Assembly: GCA_024741835.1 (NCBI GenBank)
Contig: JAENRP010000224.1
Location: forward strand, 1-64,000
From: Diplocarpon mali
Lineage: Eukaryota > Ascomycota > Leotiomycetes > Helotiales > Drepanopezizaceae
Length of the DNA stretch: 64,000 nucleotides
Direction of reading: 5' to 3'
Part shown: piece by piece, positions 10,501 through 22,826 of the stretch
Position numbering within the stretch: the stretch's first letter is position 1
How the letters are laid out: every line of letters begins with the position of its first letter
Program-made: the position numbers and the translations under genes
Notes under the pieces: generated by a model
Told to the model about the DNA's origin: nothing
The model's input: only the letters and a program-made list of their open reading frames with translations
Databases searched by the model: none

Positions 10501-13061
10501 TCGAACAAAGCGTTCTTGCCTTTGCAGGGAGAGACCGGTCGCTTGGTATCTCCTTCTCAATGCTTTACCAATGAGCGATGTCGTGTCCTTGGTTTCAGTA
10601 TATTGTCAAGAGGTTTGATAGCGCATGCTAATGTAAGTTCAATACACCTCTCGCTGTCGAGTACTAAGCTGACCGGTCTAGAAATTTGGCGTGGCGATGG
10701 ATCCGCCCATGTCTGAGTGCATACATAAACTCATCGCTAAACCGCCCAGAACAAGAGGCGAAGCTGTACCGCTGTTTGGATACTTCACCAGTCGTATTGG
10801 CGAGATATCACAGCAAGGCGTTAATTTGATTGCTGGTTCTCGCATCGTCCCCGTCTTTGCCCAAAAGGACCCCAGTGGCTCGAACGAGAAGGTCACATCT
10901 ACTCAACTCGACATGAAGACCCCCGGGCAATGTTATTTAGGTAGCTCTTCTATTTACAGTGAGATCTTCGATTTTGTGGACTTTGGCAGCGAAGCCAATG
11001 CTTTCCTGCTTAAATGCGGTTCCAAGAATGAGCCTACTATCATCGAGTTGGCAAACTTGGCGTGTCAAGAGCCAGCTCGACTTCTCGGGGTTCTTCAAAA
11101 TACTGAAAAGTATCTTGATCTTCTGAGAAAATTGTCAGATGAACTTCATCAGCTGAAGCGTGACAAAGATCTGTTCAAGCAAATGAAGACAGCAAAGTTT
11201 CTCATTGGTTATGTTGAGATCTCGGCAAGCAAAGCCGACCGAAAGTCTAGGCAGCCGCAAAACTTAATGGACGATGATCCGGAAGCCGAGGATTTTGAGG
11301 ACGCGCCAATCAAGCAGACGAAACTGGTGTCGGCTGGCAATATCGTTGTTGTAAGTCTTGCAAAGTTCTGGTAAAAGTTTACACTAACATGGGAAGAATG
11401 ATGAATATGTTGGCTATAGGCTTTTCAAGGATTCGTTGATATGTGCACCCGAAGAAGAGAAGCTAGAAGCTTTCTATATTGCTCTAGGGGCCCAGACTCT
11501 TCGAAGCCTCATCCAGGAAGATCTGCGACTAGGCGAGTTGGCTCCGAAGCAGGATAGTGGGGCTAAGCTTCGCACCCATGTTATCGAAAGAGCGAAATTG
11601 TTTTTGCATGAAGCCTCAGGCGAACGGGTCAAGCACGATGGTCGTTGGCTGGAAAAGAATCTCTCGGTGCAGATGGTGACAAGCATCAATCTTCGGCGGT
11701 CGCTTCGTACTCATTCATTGGCTCACACCGAGAAGATCTCTTCCGCCGTGGAATACGACAGGAAGACGGGCTGGACATTGTTCGTCACCGCTGGAAGCTA
11801 CGATACGTACCAAATCAGCCAGGCACTTTGCAAGGTCCTACTTGACAGACCAAGCCAAGGTGCGTCTCTGACTTTCGAGCAATTTCTCAACCTCAGCCTG
11901 TACCAGTTGCGGGCTCGTGGCTACAATGTTGAGCGTATCCTACGCGCCAAGGCCGCCGAGCAACGCATGGCAGAAGAAGATCGCAAGAGGCAGATGGCTA
12001 TTGAACAGCAACAGATCAAAGAGCAAGAGGAACAGTGGAAACAACAAAACCAGAGCCACCTAGCCCCTGTAGCTGCTGGCCGTGAAGACAGGATGCCTGA
12101 TATGCCGGGAGCGTTTGGCTCTGACTCTCCTGAGAATTCCCCCCAAGTGAAGAAAAGCCGCGGTAGTAGCAGTATTTTCTCGAGCATCAGCAAGAAGCTG
12201 GGGATCAATAACTCAAGCAGCGGAGGTGGCAGCGGTAGCGAGGTGCAGGAGCAATTGCAAAACTTTCTCGGAGGTGGAGGCGTCCATGATACCGCTGAAA
12301 AGTCACCTCCACCTCCTTACGAAGCTGGAAAACAGGCCACGGAAAAAGTTTCTAACCCAGCAGACGTCCAGCAAAACCTGCACAACGCCATCCAATCCTC
12401 CCGAGCCTATAACTCTTCGAGCCTATTCTCGCCCCCATCCACGCAAGACATCAAAGAGCAGGCCACATACTGTGACTCCACGCCCTCCCAAAACATATCC
12501 TTCCTCGCCGACGCCTCAAACGGCATGCGCATCTTCGTCTCCAACAGCATGACCACTGATTCCACCATCTTCCTCTCGGATAATGTGTCGGCACTCAACA
12601 CCTTCTCCCTGCTTCTACAGGATATTTGTGACGTGTACGCCTTGCCTCGAAAGGCTATGCACATCTTCTATGATGCGAGTGGCGGCACCATTGCATTTAA
12701 TAGCGGTGGAGCTATCTTCTGCAACTTTAGGTTCTTTAGCCAGCTGCACGAGCAGAAGATGGCTGGAAGCCGGGGCGGAGAGGCAAAGACTGAGGCGGGT
12801 GTGTATTGGTGGGTGGTAGTTGCGCACGAGCTGGCGCACAACCTGGTCAAAGAGCATGATGCTAGGCATAGTTTCTACACGTACGAATTCTCCATCCCTA
12901 TTCCGCTATCACTAGATACTATTTTTAGGGAAGGGACTTAAGCTGACACGACGAGCAGAGAAATGCTGGTAGCGAACAACTTCCCGAAGATGATGGCCCG
13001 AACCGCAACTTATCTACACCCTGCATCGACCCAGCCTCAAATTACCGATGGCAAGAATTGA
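7600..13061 (+). CDS. GHKL (HSP90/sacsin-like) ATPase, DUF3684 type, with C-terminal HExxH
   Basis: About 1762 aa from four exons: 7600-10632, 10682-11350, 11397-12880, 12959-13061. Introns are 49, 46 and 78 bp, all GT..AG, and all phases agree. The N-terminus has the GHKL ATP-binding boxes: ELIQNAADAQ (44-53, N box), NDGQPFG (97-103, G1) and GAFGVGFYSVF (124-134, G2), as in HSP90 and sacsin. The long middle fits the fungal DUF3684-like family. A Lys/Glu/Gln-rich coiled coil (about residues 1415-1450) precedes a Ser/Gly/Pro-rich linker. Near the end is WWVVVAHELAHNLVKEHDA, an HExxH motif at 1711-1715 that resembles zinc peptidases. ATG 7600 is the first in-frame ATG before the domain. The cellular role is not known; chaperone or regulatory ATPase activity is inferred from the fold. 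Confidence 0.85.
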
Positions 13062-13957
13062 GAAAAGTGTTGAATCGCTTTTCTGTAGCATAGTTTTCTT
13101 GGCGCCGGACTAGGTATCAGCACTTGCATTAGCGTGGCGTACTTTCAAGGAGGTGTTAGAATAGAGCTTTTTTGAAGTAATTGCATTATTACCATATCTC
13201 TTTGGCCCCTTGCTCGTAATCAGCGAGCAGCTTGGTGCGCCTCGGTAGGATCGAAGTTCCCGTGTTCGAAGTCCAGGGCAGGATATTGATCTGCGAAAGA
13301 CATGAGCCTACGAGACTTGTTCGCTCTAGAAGCGGGAACATCACCAATAATCGGACTACGCAGTGACAAGGAGGGATGGCACCTTTAAAACATTCCCATT
13401 GCCGCTTCTGAAACATATTTTGCGGAACAGAACAGCACGGAAAACTCGACAAGTGCAAACCGGCGTGAAAGACTTCCTGGGCTTCGCATCTCACTAATGA
13501 CATTATTTACTACTGCACAGAAAGCGTGCGGAGCAAAGAGAATGAGAGAAGAAGAGACCACTGCTCTTCAAGGAACATGATATCAGGACTCAACTTAGCC
13601 CAACGCACACTAATCCAATGTTCCAAGGTGGATTTATATGTCGGGTTGGGATAACGGTTGGGGATGGTGGTACTGATAGCGTTTACCAGACGTAAGCTAA
13701 GCGAGATTTGGCGAGGGGGCGAGTCCGTGAGGAGCAACGCGAGGGTTGAGCTTTACCTGGATCCAATGCTGACAATTTGTTAAGCGGTCATGTCGCAGCA
13801 TCAGCATGCTTGGAACTCATCTCGTTCACCCCAGACCGCAGCTTTCGCATACATTCTAAGTGTTCTCAATGATATGTACACGACGCCTTGCAGTCGGTTT
13901 GCGACTCCCGAGATCAGACTTTGCACAGACGCCGGTTCAATTTCTCATTTCCTGTTG
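13062..13957. other. intergenic region between convergent genes
   Basis: About 0.9 kb between the stop codons of the GHKL gene and the adenosine deaminase gene. It should hold both 3' untranslated regions and terminators. I see no gene, repeat or RNA structure that I can support. Confidence 0.5.
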
Positions 13958-16243
13958 CTACTTGTCGTCTCCGAATTCATCGACCACCCACTGGCAGAAG
14001 GCTTCCCACTCGGCGTTCCATTCTCGGATCCTCTGCTCCCGCAGGCCGGTAGGTTGCGAGACATCCGCAAGCCATTCGTCGTCACTCTGGTCCTCGAATG
14101 CCGACCAGCGGACAGAATTCTGGGCCAGCGATCCCTAGATACAAGCAGTCAGAATTTTCCGTCTCTGAGATAAGACGAGATGGGGAGATCAATATACAAG
14201 TCCCGCCAGCCCCAAACTATCCCAGCCCTGCAGGGCCTGCCAAAAGTCACAACTCAATCCACTTCCCTGCCCCATCATCCCGGGATCATCACTCGACAGA
14301 CTCGCTTTGACACCCCTGGCCAACAGCGCCGGCAAGGGATGGGTCTTCACGCTGGCCGTGTATCGCAGCACCTCGTTGCTGATCGGACAACACTCCACCA
14401 AGACCTGTTTCGCCTTTACTAGATCGATCAGTAACGGGTGCTTGTATAGGGAGAAAGCGTGCCCCAGGCGTCGGCTATTGAGCAGCAGCGCGTCGTAGAG
14501 GTTGCCGTCGGTCGTGTCTCCAGAGCCGACGCACTCGCCGGCGTGGAGGAAGAATGGGATCGACAGGTTGAGGAGGCGGCATTGGGATTGGAACCAGAGA
14601 AGGAGCGGAGAGAGTGAGAGTAAAGTGCGGCCTTGATCTTCGGGGCCGACGAGGTCATAGCCTGAGATTGTAGAGGGGTAGAGCTGCTTGGCTCGAAGGC
14701 AGAGTTTCATGTCTGCGATTCTTGTTAGAGGGACCGAGAAACCGAGGGGCAGAGTGGTGATGGGTGAAGTACCTTCGAGGATCGCGGCGTCGTCGAAACT
14801 ACGGAGGCAGTCCCATATGATGCGGCATCCCCAGAATCCTCTCCCTATCCCTTTTTCATCTGGCTGAGTTGGTACCAGGGTGTCGAAGATTCTGATCAGC
14901 AGTTTCTTTGCTGTCTGAATAGCTGAGCTGTCTGCTTCGCTCAGGATCATGTGTTGCTCATATCGAGGTCGTAACTCTGCCAGGTCGTCAAATATCCTCA
15001 GCTCCACTACTCTGGCTGCTTCTTTATTGTTCGTATTATGAAAATACTCGCTATGACTGTGGATGAAGCTCACCATCGCGGCGAAGTCCTCAGAGAAGCG
15101 GGGGACATTCTCAAGCTTAACGCTGTCTACAACCCGCAAAAGGTGATCCTCCAGTTCCTGATAAGCCTCAAGATTAACTTCTGGCCCACCCCGCATAAAT
15201 CTATCGATTTCTTCCTTGTAAACCCTCACGATCTCTAACCGGTTCTCAACCAACTGTTCTTGACCCTCTAGCCGGAAACTCCTCGTCATACCCCTGACTT
15301 CTACCCACTTAATCCCATCGTCATAAGCAGTCTTCAAGAATCTCCTAATCAGCTTCCGCGTAATGGGTTCGTAGTAAACGACAGGGGTGATCAGCACGAA
15401 TGCCGCTTGAAGTTTTCGCCAGATAGCGTCGACGCCGAGGTGGTGCTGCACTGCTTCAGTCTGGGTCACTGAACAGCGGTCCTTGATCCATTTCAAGAAC
15501 CCAACTTTACCGTCCTCTGGAAATGTTTCTGCCGAGGCTTCGAGTGAAAGTTTTGTGTGAGCATGATACGTCTCCCGCCAGATCGACGATGCTCCTGTTT
15601 TCAATCCTTTGGAGAACTCAATCTTCACCACAGCCTTCTGGCGACTCTCCGCATCAAACAACGCTTCAGACGCTGAGATAACCACTGCTCTGGATATCAG
15701 CTAGCGTTTCCAAGTGGTATGTACCGATCCAGGTTCGTGAGCCTGCGGTAAGATGAATAATCGGATTCAAGGCGATATAACGTACTCCCAGGCGTCGAAA
15801 TAGCAGTCTTAAAAACCCACTCGAGATCCACCGTGGCGCCCAGATGGCAATGCAGCAATGCACCTTTTGGCATCTTTTCCACAATTCTCCACAGTTGCGT
15901 ACTCTTCATGTGATTCTTAGCCGAGTTGAAGATCATGCCGGGGAACAGCTCCTCTGCCTCCAGAAAAGGGTCGCCCGCCGGTGTCGTGCGGCTCCATATT
16001 GATTTGTACTCATCAAGGCGGATGCTAGAGACTATTTGGCAGGCCTTTTCGGCAGTTGGAGAGAGCGATTGAATGAATTCGTGGTCTGGGGTGTTGTAAG
16101 TGATGGGTTGAGAGAGAAGGACATACATAGCCAAGGATGGGGGACAAACCACTTCTCTGTAGCGTTTCACGTGATGTGAGATCATGTCGATTTTGCCTGA
16201 ATTGCTGGATGAGCCCGCGGTTTTTGGGGCTCAGCTGGTCCAT
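13958..16243 (-). CDS. adenosine deaminase, ADGF/CECR1 type
   Basis: About 684 aa, read from 16243 down. Exons: 16243-16153, 16085-15786, 15684-14198, 14134-13958. The two downstream introns (15785-15685 and 14197-14135) are GT..AG with matching phases. The product deaminates adenosine or deoxyadenosine to inosine. Metal ligands and catalytic residues are visible: LLHCHLGA (HxH), LHAGECVGSGDT with the His-Ala-Gly-Glu motif, and SSDDPGMMG with the Asp pair. The final exon supplies the usual C-terminus (NSVRWSAFEDQ .. EWEAFCQWV). Residues around 100-110 (NHEFIQSLSPTAEKA) align to the family N-terminal part. The first intron has an unusual GTGGTT donor and is the weak point; a start at 16185 without that intron is the alternative. 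No clear signal peptide is seen, so an intracellular enzyme is likely. Confidence 0.85.
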
Positions 16244-19025
16244 GTTTGAAATGAAGTGTGGTGTGGAAGGTTGTTCCCAGGTCTTGGTGGGAGTCTTATA
16301 AAATCTTTGGGAGTCAGCCTGAAGCTTCAAGTTCAAATCAATGACTCGTACAGACAACGGACGAGGAGAAAATGAATCAGAACAGAATTTGAAGAATACC
16401 AGCACATCAAAGCGTTGATCGAAAATCAGCACGTAGCCGCATCCAAGCTATCAGGCATGCAGGGTGGGAAGAGACAAAGGAAGATTCCGAGTAAATTCGA
16501 GACATTGTCTTCAGCTCTGAACTGGACCTGACTTTCAATCAACTTCCGTCCTAGAGATTCTTGTGCTGACACTTTCCATGCTACAACTGCTTTTGCTGCT
16601 TTTGGACAGCAACTCGGCAGCAGCACCGCCTTCGTCGAATTTCTCGGTCGTGAGTTTCGACTCCTTGGCCACTCCTCGCGTGAGCTTTCTGTATCGATGT
16701 ATTGTCTGCAATCCCCCTCCCCTTATCAATATTGACAGGCCAGGTAGCTACACCGGCGGCAGTAATCAATACAAAGAGGAATGGAAAGCCCATTCAGCTG
16801 TTGTTAAACGAATTGATGATTACATACACGATATTCGCAAAGATAACACTCAACTTATCTCGTACTAGCTTTTCTTTCTGTAGAAAGAGTTTGCGACGAA
16901 TAGCGCCTTTTCAGATACCAAGGAAATCCTAAGAACGTTTTTTCATATCCATGCGGAGTTGTCTGAGGTATTTGCTTGGCCATAAGCATAATGAGTTGCT
17001 TGAATCAACCCGAACAGGATATTTTAGATCCGGAGAACTCAAACATAGTGATCCTAATCTTCTATTCCAAAGTCCCAGCATACCATTGAATGGTATGAAT
17101 ACACGGAGAACTTTCATTACCAGAAATATGTGTTTAGTCTTGGCCCCAAAGTTCTTCTGAACATACAGAGTCCAAATGTGGACGCGGTAAAAGTGGCGGC
17201 ATACGCTATGCCTGGTTGTGTATTTTAAGAAAAGAGAACCGCAAAACATTGCTTTTTACGATTCCAATGCGCGATCCCAGTGCTAAGACCATCGGCTAAA
17301 ATGAAAAAGGCTAGCTGGTAGATGGATGTTTGAGGTATATGTCTGATCTCCTTTACAGCAAGCGAACTCCTGCTTTCACCCGATGGTAGTTTGGTTACTT
17401 ACGTTGGGAATCTTTAGTCTGAGTCGGGTTTTTCTGAAAAAGCAATAGTTAGAGGTTGTCTTGACATAGGGGGTGTTGCTTCCCGAGACATGATCCCGCC
17501 AAGATCTCAATCGACATACGGCAGATAGTAAATGAGTGGCACCAAGCTCCACCAAATCTAGCCATGTTAGAATGCGGGCCACTGCTAAATTTTATGTCCC
17601 TAGAATATCTGTAAAAGAGTCGGTCAAAACGAGACCATATTATATTGCCGTATATGCTCACCCGGGCGGGAGAAGCAAAGAGAGACCGATAATCATGGTC
17701 AAAAGGCACCCGATATTTGGAAGCGCCATCGAAATTCTGATGAGATCGTTCGAGACTTTTCATCTTTTCATATTGGATCGAATAATGTTACCAGCTTTGA
17801 GATGCTCCTCTCTGGCTTTGCGTACATGAGCTTGATGAGCCAGCCTCAATAAAAGTGCCGCATAGAAAATAAACGTTTCTTCTTATCCGGATGTCAATTG
17901 TGCGCATGGAAGGCGAAAGGGTACTAAGTCATGCGATTTTAGCTGTTATATAGATAGCCATGGCTGCAGAACACTGCTTCGGGCGTTAGATGGCCATCAT
18001 GCCGTATTGAATATCCAATAGCTGATCGTGCAATCAATAGTAACCAGTGCCCAGAACCCTCACAGTCTGGTTTGGAATCCAGGCCGACAAAAATTGCGTT
18101 GATGACTCTGAAGCATGTTTCATTTGCAGAAAGGGCCGCAATTGCCGCCGACTTCGTTCTGGAGCCCCAAAAAATAACCCATCCAGCGTTGCCACGGTGA
18201 CCCTGTTAGATCGGTCCCAATCAAGATTTAATCAGGGCTTGTCATAGCATATTGCAAGAGATGTTGTGAGTATGATTCAGGTTCAACGCCATTCTCAGCC
18301 TGCAAGAGTCAACTGTCAACAACTGATAGGGTTTCAGAAGACTATAGATCAATCTTATGTTTTAGTAGAGATAGTAGGAGCAGAAATATTTCTTCATGAT
18401 TGTCGCTTGATCAAGATTATCCTCTTCTCCTCCAGATAACTGCCCATGGATCTGATTTTTCTTCACGGAGTTGATATTAGTGACTTAGGCTTGGCGTGAG
18501 ATAGGACATCGTATCATGTACTGGCTAAAGTGAATTTTTAAAGCTTCTCAGCAGATTGTCTCTCGAGCTAAGCCGGGATATCTCCTGAGAGGAAGCCATA
18601 ACGAGATGAAACCCAATTGCAGGCGCTTACCATAGAAAGCTTATGTCGAGTGTCGAGCCCGGCTCAAGTGACCTTGTGACGTGAAGTCATCATAATGTTC
18701 ATGAAGAGGCTTTTTTGTAAGTCTGAGAATTCGATCAATTCTAATCATGTATGTTGAGCCGCTGGGCGGAGTAGTGAATGATAGGAGGTAGGTAGTTTGC
18801 ATGAGCTCAAGAAGGCGAGTTACTTTTGGCGAGGTTTGACGATCACGTGATTGAGATCAAAGCCTATTCATAATTCAGTCTCAATCCTCGAGCTTCATTC
18901 ACAACGACAAAGTCGCTTTTTTGATAGGCTCCTCACACCTGAACTGTGGCTATCTTCTACTAGAGCTGAGATATTCAAGCTTGGAAATTGTCTCTGAGTA
19001 ATAGAGAAGCTCTCAAACTTACAAT
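16244..19025. other. 2.8-kb intergenic region without a supported gene
   Basis: No reading frame exceeds about 105 codons and none resembles a known family. The composition is only moderately AT-rich and lacks the strong CpA depletion of the window ends, so it does not look like a heavily RIP-degraded transposon. It contains the promoters of the divergent adenosine deaminase and GH3 genes. Confidence 0.4.
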
Positions 19026-20979
19026 ATGGCTTCGTCTAACACGACCCCTTGGTCCGATGAAGAGCTCAAGACCAAAGTAGGACAGGTACGTACATATCTT
19101 CATTCTACCTCTACCCAAAAATATCGACGGTGGTTTTCAATCTACCAGGACCTTTCTTCCTGGGATTCCCTGGCAGATTGTCCAATCATCAACAAGAAAC
19201 TAGGTAGTTCCTACCAGCGGCCACCGACTGCCATGCTCTTCAACAACAACGTGATGGGCCCACCTTACTCTGAGAGTCACGTGGAAGACGCCTTACTGAT
19301 CGAGAACAGCTCTTCATTGTCGGCTTCCATGGTCACGTGGCTAGCGACAACATCAAAACGCTTATCACAACACATAAGGTCGGAGCAGTCATTCTTTTCC
19401 TACGAAATATAGGTTCCGCTACTCAGCTACTGAATCTCACGAACTCTCTACAAGAGACGGCCAAGAAAGCTGGTCACAAGCAAGGACTGTTTATTGCCAT
19501 CGATCAGGAGAATGGCCTTATCACGCGTGTCACATCGCCAGTCGCTGCCCAGCTTCCAGGTTCGATGGCACTGGGAGCCACAGGCGACGCGAATAATGCA
19601 TACAGGGTAGCTTCTGCTACGGCTGAGATGTTGAAGAGCTTTGGGATTAACACCAATTATGCACCCGTCGCGGACGTTAACTCGGAGCCCAGAAATCCTG
19701 TCATTGGAGTTAGATCTCCTTCTGACAACCCTGAGACTGTTGGTAGGTTTGTATCGGCACAGATCAAGGGTATTGCGGAAGGAGGTGTGATTGCCTGCGT
19801 GAAGCACTTCCCGGGCCACGGAGATACCGCTGTCGATTCCCACTATGGGCTTCCTGTGATTGCTAAGAGCAAGGCTCAGCTGGATGCTTGTGAGCTGATC
19901 CCGTTTAGAAGAGCGGTGGCTGAAAATGTCGAATCCGTCATGACGGCTCATATTGCTATGCCTGGTATCGGCGATCCGAATCTGGATGATGATGATCCAT
20001 CGAAGAAGGTGCCTGCAAGCCTGAATCCTGAAGCTATCGGTATACTCAGAAACGAGATGGAGTATAATGGGATGGTTGTTAGTGACTGCCTGGAGATGGA
20101 CGGGGTAAGAGCTATTTTTGGTACCGAGAAGAGTGCTGTAATGGCACTGAAAGTAGGTGACTGTACTCTCGTGTATCGTTTCAGACTGCTCACACCTGTC
20201 AGGCTGGAACAGACTGTGTGATGATATGTCACACCTTTACAGCTCAGGTTGGAGCGATTGAGCAGGTCATCTCAGCTGTAAAATCAGGTGAGCTTTCCCA
20301 AGAAGCCATACAAGCATCTGTGAAAAGAGTGGAGGCTCTGAAGTCGAAATACGTATCGAGCGATATGATTCCTCTCTCATCGTTGGAGGATTCTGAAGCC
20401 AGAAATGCCAAACAAGCTGCACTTGCTTCAGAAGTCTACGCCAGGAGTACAACTGTTGTTCGGAGTGTTGCTGGATCGCTCCCTATTTCGACTGTTTCTA
20501 CCAAAAATATTGTGTTTATTAGTCCCGGTAAAGCACCCCCAGGAGGCGGTGCAGTCGAGAGTGGCGAGGAAATGACAAGAGATTTATTCGCACCAGCAAC
20601 CTACCTCGAAATTCTTCGAGCTCACGACCCAAACATTGTCGACGTCCGATTACATGATGGTATTCCGCTGTCGGCTAAAGAAGAGAAGGAAGTCGAAGAA
20701 GCCGATGTTGTTATTTTCGCAACACGTAATGCCAGCTTCAGCTCATATCAAAGGAACTATGGTTTCACGCTGGGGGGGAAACTCGGGGATAAGTTGATCG
20801 TGATTGCGACATGCGATCCATATGACTTTTTACATTATGTGAAGGAGATCAAAAACTACATAACCATCTACGAGCCTACCGCCCCGGCATTCAAATCAGC
20901 AGCGGACATCATATTCGGTAGAACCAAAGGTGTCGGCTCACTTCCCGTCGGAAAACCGCATATTCAGCTCGAAATTTGA
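19026..20979 (+). CDS. glycoside hydrolase family 3, NagZ-like beta-N-acetylhexosaminidase
   Basis: About 559 aa. Exons: 19026-19085, 19310-20152, 20203-20979. The catalytic barrel is complete: IAIDQENGLITRV, VKHFPGHGDTAVDSHYGLP (the His/Asp loop characteristic of NagZ-like GH3 enzymes) and MVVSDCLEMDGVRAIFG, which carries the nucleophile Asp. It would release terminal GlcNAc-type sugars; the natural substrate is uncertain. The stop at 20977-20979 (TGA) lies inside a frame that continues with GNAT acetyltransferase sequence, so homologs are GH3-GNAT-GNAT fusions and this product is probably truncated. The change CGA to TGA (Arg to stop) is the likely cause. The first intron (224 bp) is long for this locus. 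No signal peptide is seen. Confidence 0.82.
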
Positions 20980-22007
20980 GCTCTTACGGATACGGATGCA
21001 GACGTTAAACAGTTATGGAGTCTTTGGCAACAGATTTTCCTCAAATGGCCCTTGAAGCTCGAGCGCCTGGCACAGAACCTGCGACAAGATCATGGCCGCC
21101 ATTTCATCCATGAAAGAGGGTTTATAATGTGCTATCTCTTCACTCTAGGGAATGAGAACTTTAGCAATATTATAGCTGTTGGTGTCCTACCTAAGTATCG
21201 TAGGAAGGGACTGGGATCCGCTCTCGTTGCAAAGGCTCGGGAGGCATTAACTCAGGGCCCGGCTTTGAAGAGTATGCAGCTTGGTTCACTTCTTCCAAGA
21301 TTCTGGCCTGCTGTCCCACTTTGCATCTCGCAAGATACCCATGACTTCTTCCTGCATCGAGGTATCTTTATTCATGCTGTCACGTGAGAAAATATACTGA
21401 CAAGATCTGAGGCTTCCGCAAACCCATCGAACCGAGCGCCCGCGACTTGTACCAGGACATCACTAGCGAGCTAGCACCCCAGAAATCCTCGATCGAACTA
21501 CCAAACTTCTTAGATTTGCCCCCTGGCCGCCGGAACTCTACGACGAATGCATCACCAAGCCAAAAGAAAACTTCAAAAACATAGTCTGCCTCACCTCTTT
21601 TCCCCTTCTGATTTTACTCGGTACTAATATCCATCTAGGGCTGGATTGAAGCTTACGAGCGTCTTGCAGCTGCCAACCAACACCATGAGGTCATGGTTGC
21701 TTTTGACCCGATCACCAACGCACAAATCGGCTGGACGTTAATGTGTTCCCCTTCAGCAGTCATCCTATCTGATTTTGCGTTTATCTATCTCCTCTCCTCC
21801 GGCGATAAAACAGGCCTGATAGGCTGCGTCGGCGTCGATAAACCCGTGAGGGGAAAAGGCGTGGGACTAACGTTGCTAGAGAAGGCTATCGAGAATATGA
21901 AGGCAAGAGGCGTAAAAGGGTTGCTGATTGATTGGGTTGTAATTAGGGGATTCTACGAGCATATGGGGTTTCGGCCAGCGTGGGAGTATGAGACGTTTCA
22001 ATGGTAG
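20980..22007 (+). pseudogene. detached GNAT-GNAT tail of the GH3 fusion gene, frameshifted
   Basis: Directly after the TGA the same frame continues (ALTDTDADVKQLWSLWQ) into a first GNAT domain with IIAVGVLPKYRRKGLGSAL, the acetyl-CoA loop. An intron 21362-21411 joins it to FRKPIEPSARDLYQD. At 21477-21480 a run of four C replaces the five needed to continue as LAPPEILDRTTKLL, so the frame shifts. After a probable intron 21584-21638 (GTCTGC donor) a second GNAT domain follows: GWIEAYERLAAANQ .. VGVDKPVRGKGVGLTLL .. GFYEHMGFRPAWEYE, ending at 22007. With one nonsense codon and one frameshift the tail cannot be made in one piece. A sequencing error in the C run is possible. Confidence 0.78.
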
Positions 22008-22826
22008 GTCGTGTTGCTCGTTGCGCGGCTGGCGTGGGACATGGCAAGCGGCAGCGAAAATTGATATCGATACAACTGAATGTCTCTGGCGCTTGTTTAT
22101 ATCTGCGGAAGCCTAAGGCATCCCGGTCGCCACAGTTCCTTCTCGATCACTGGCTCTTCTCGTCACTGAGTCCGGCTTTGCTACTCAACAGCCACAGGAA
22201 TTGCAGCCACGCTCTTCTTCCGTTGCATGTTGATAATATTTATATATGCGCTGTTTGGAAAGCACTTCGCGACACAAAGCCTACACATATTTCTGGAGCA
22301 TGCCATGATATCGTGGATGAACCCCTATCCTATCAGACCTACCCTCGCTTCGGAACTTAAGCGAGTGCCGGCCGCATTTTTGTTGATCAAGCATTTCGCG
22401 AATTTCGAGTCGCGATAGTCGTACCTGCATCTCGCTACTCTCCAGCACTTTATTGCTCGGCGAATTATGGGATCCGACCTTCGCTACGTTTCTAGCTTTT
22501 GGGGGAAATGTCACTGTGCCATCCCGTTTGAGGAATAGAGAAAGTTGCTCGTATTTCTTCTGTACATGGGACTGACATCAGTCAATTTTCGAGGTATCTT
22601 CTACTCCCGCGGCATTCTGCACCCGTCATGAAAATAAATTCCTTTCTAAGCGACGCAGCAGGCTGGGCATCACCGGAAACGCACCTTCCCTCCTCCCCCA
22701 CAACATTCCGACCCCGTCCAAAAACCCTCTCTCAGACACCCAATATCACATTGCCTCCCAACCTCATTCCTTCACTTCATCCTCTCCCTATCATCAGCCA
22801 CGAAACTCCTCCGTACCCAGCGTGCC
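22008..22826. other. intergenic region
   Basis: About 0.8 kb. A plus frame from 22628 is open and joins in phase with nothing before ATG 22827 in a different frame; it is Pro/Ser/Thr-rich and I take it as leader sequence. Nothing else is supported. Confidence 0.4.

Noticed and set aside
17376..17829. Three overlapping ORFs around 70-100 codons
   Set aside because: Mutually exclusive frames on both strands without domain features.
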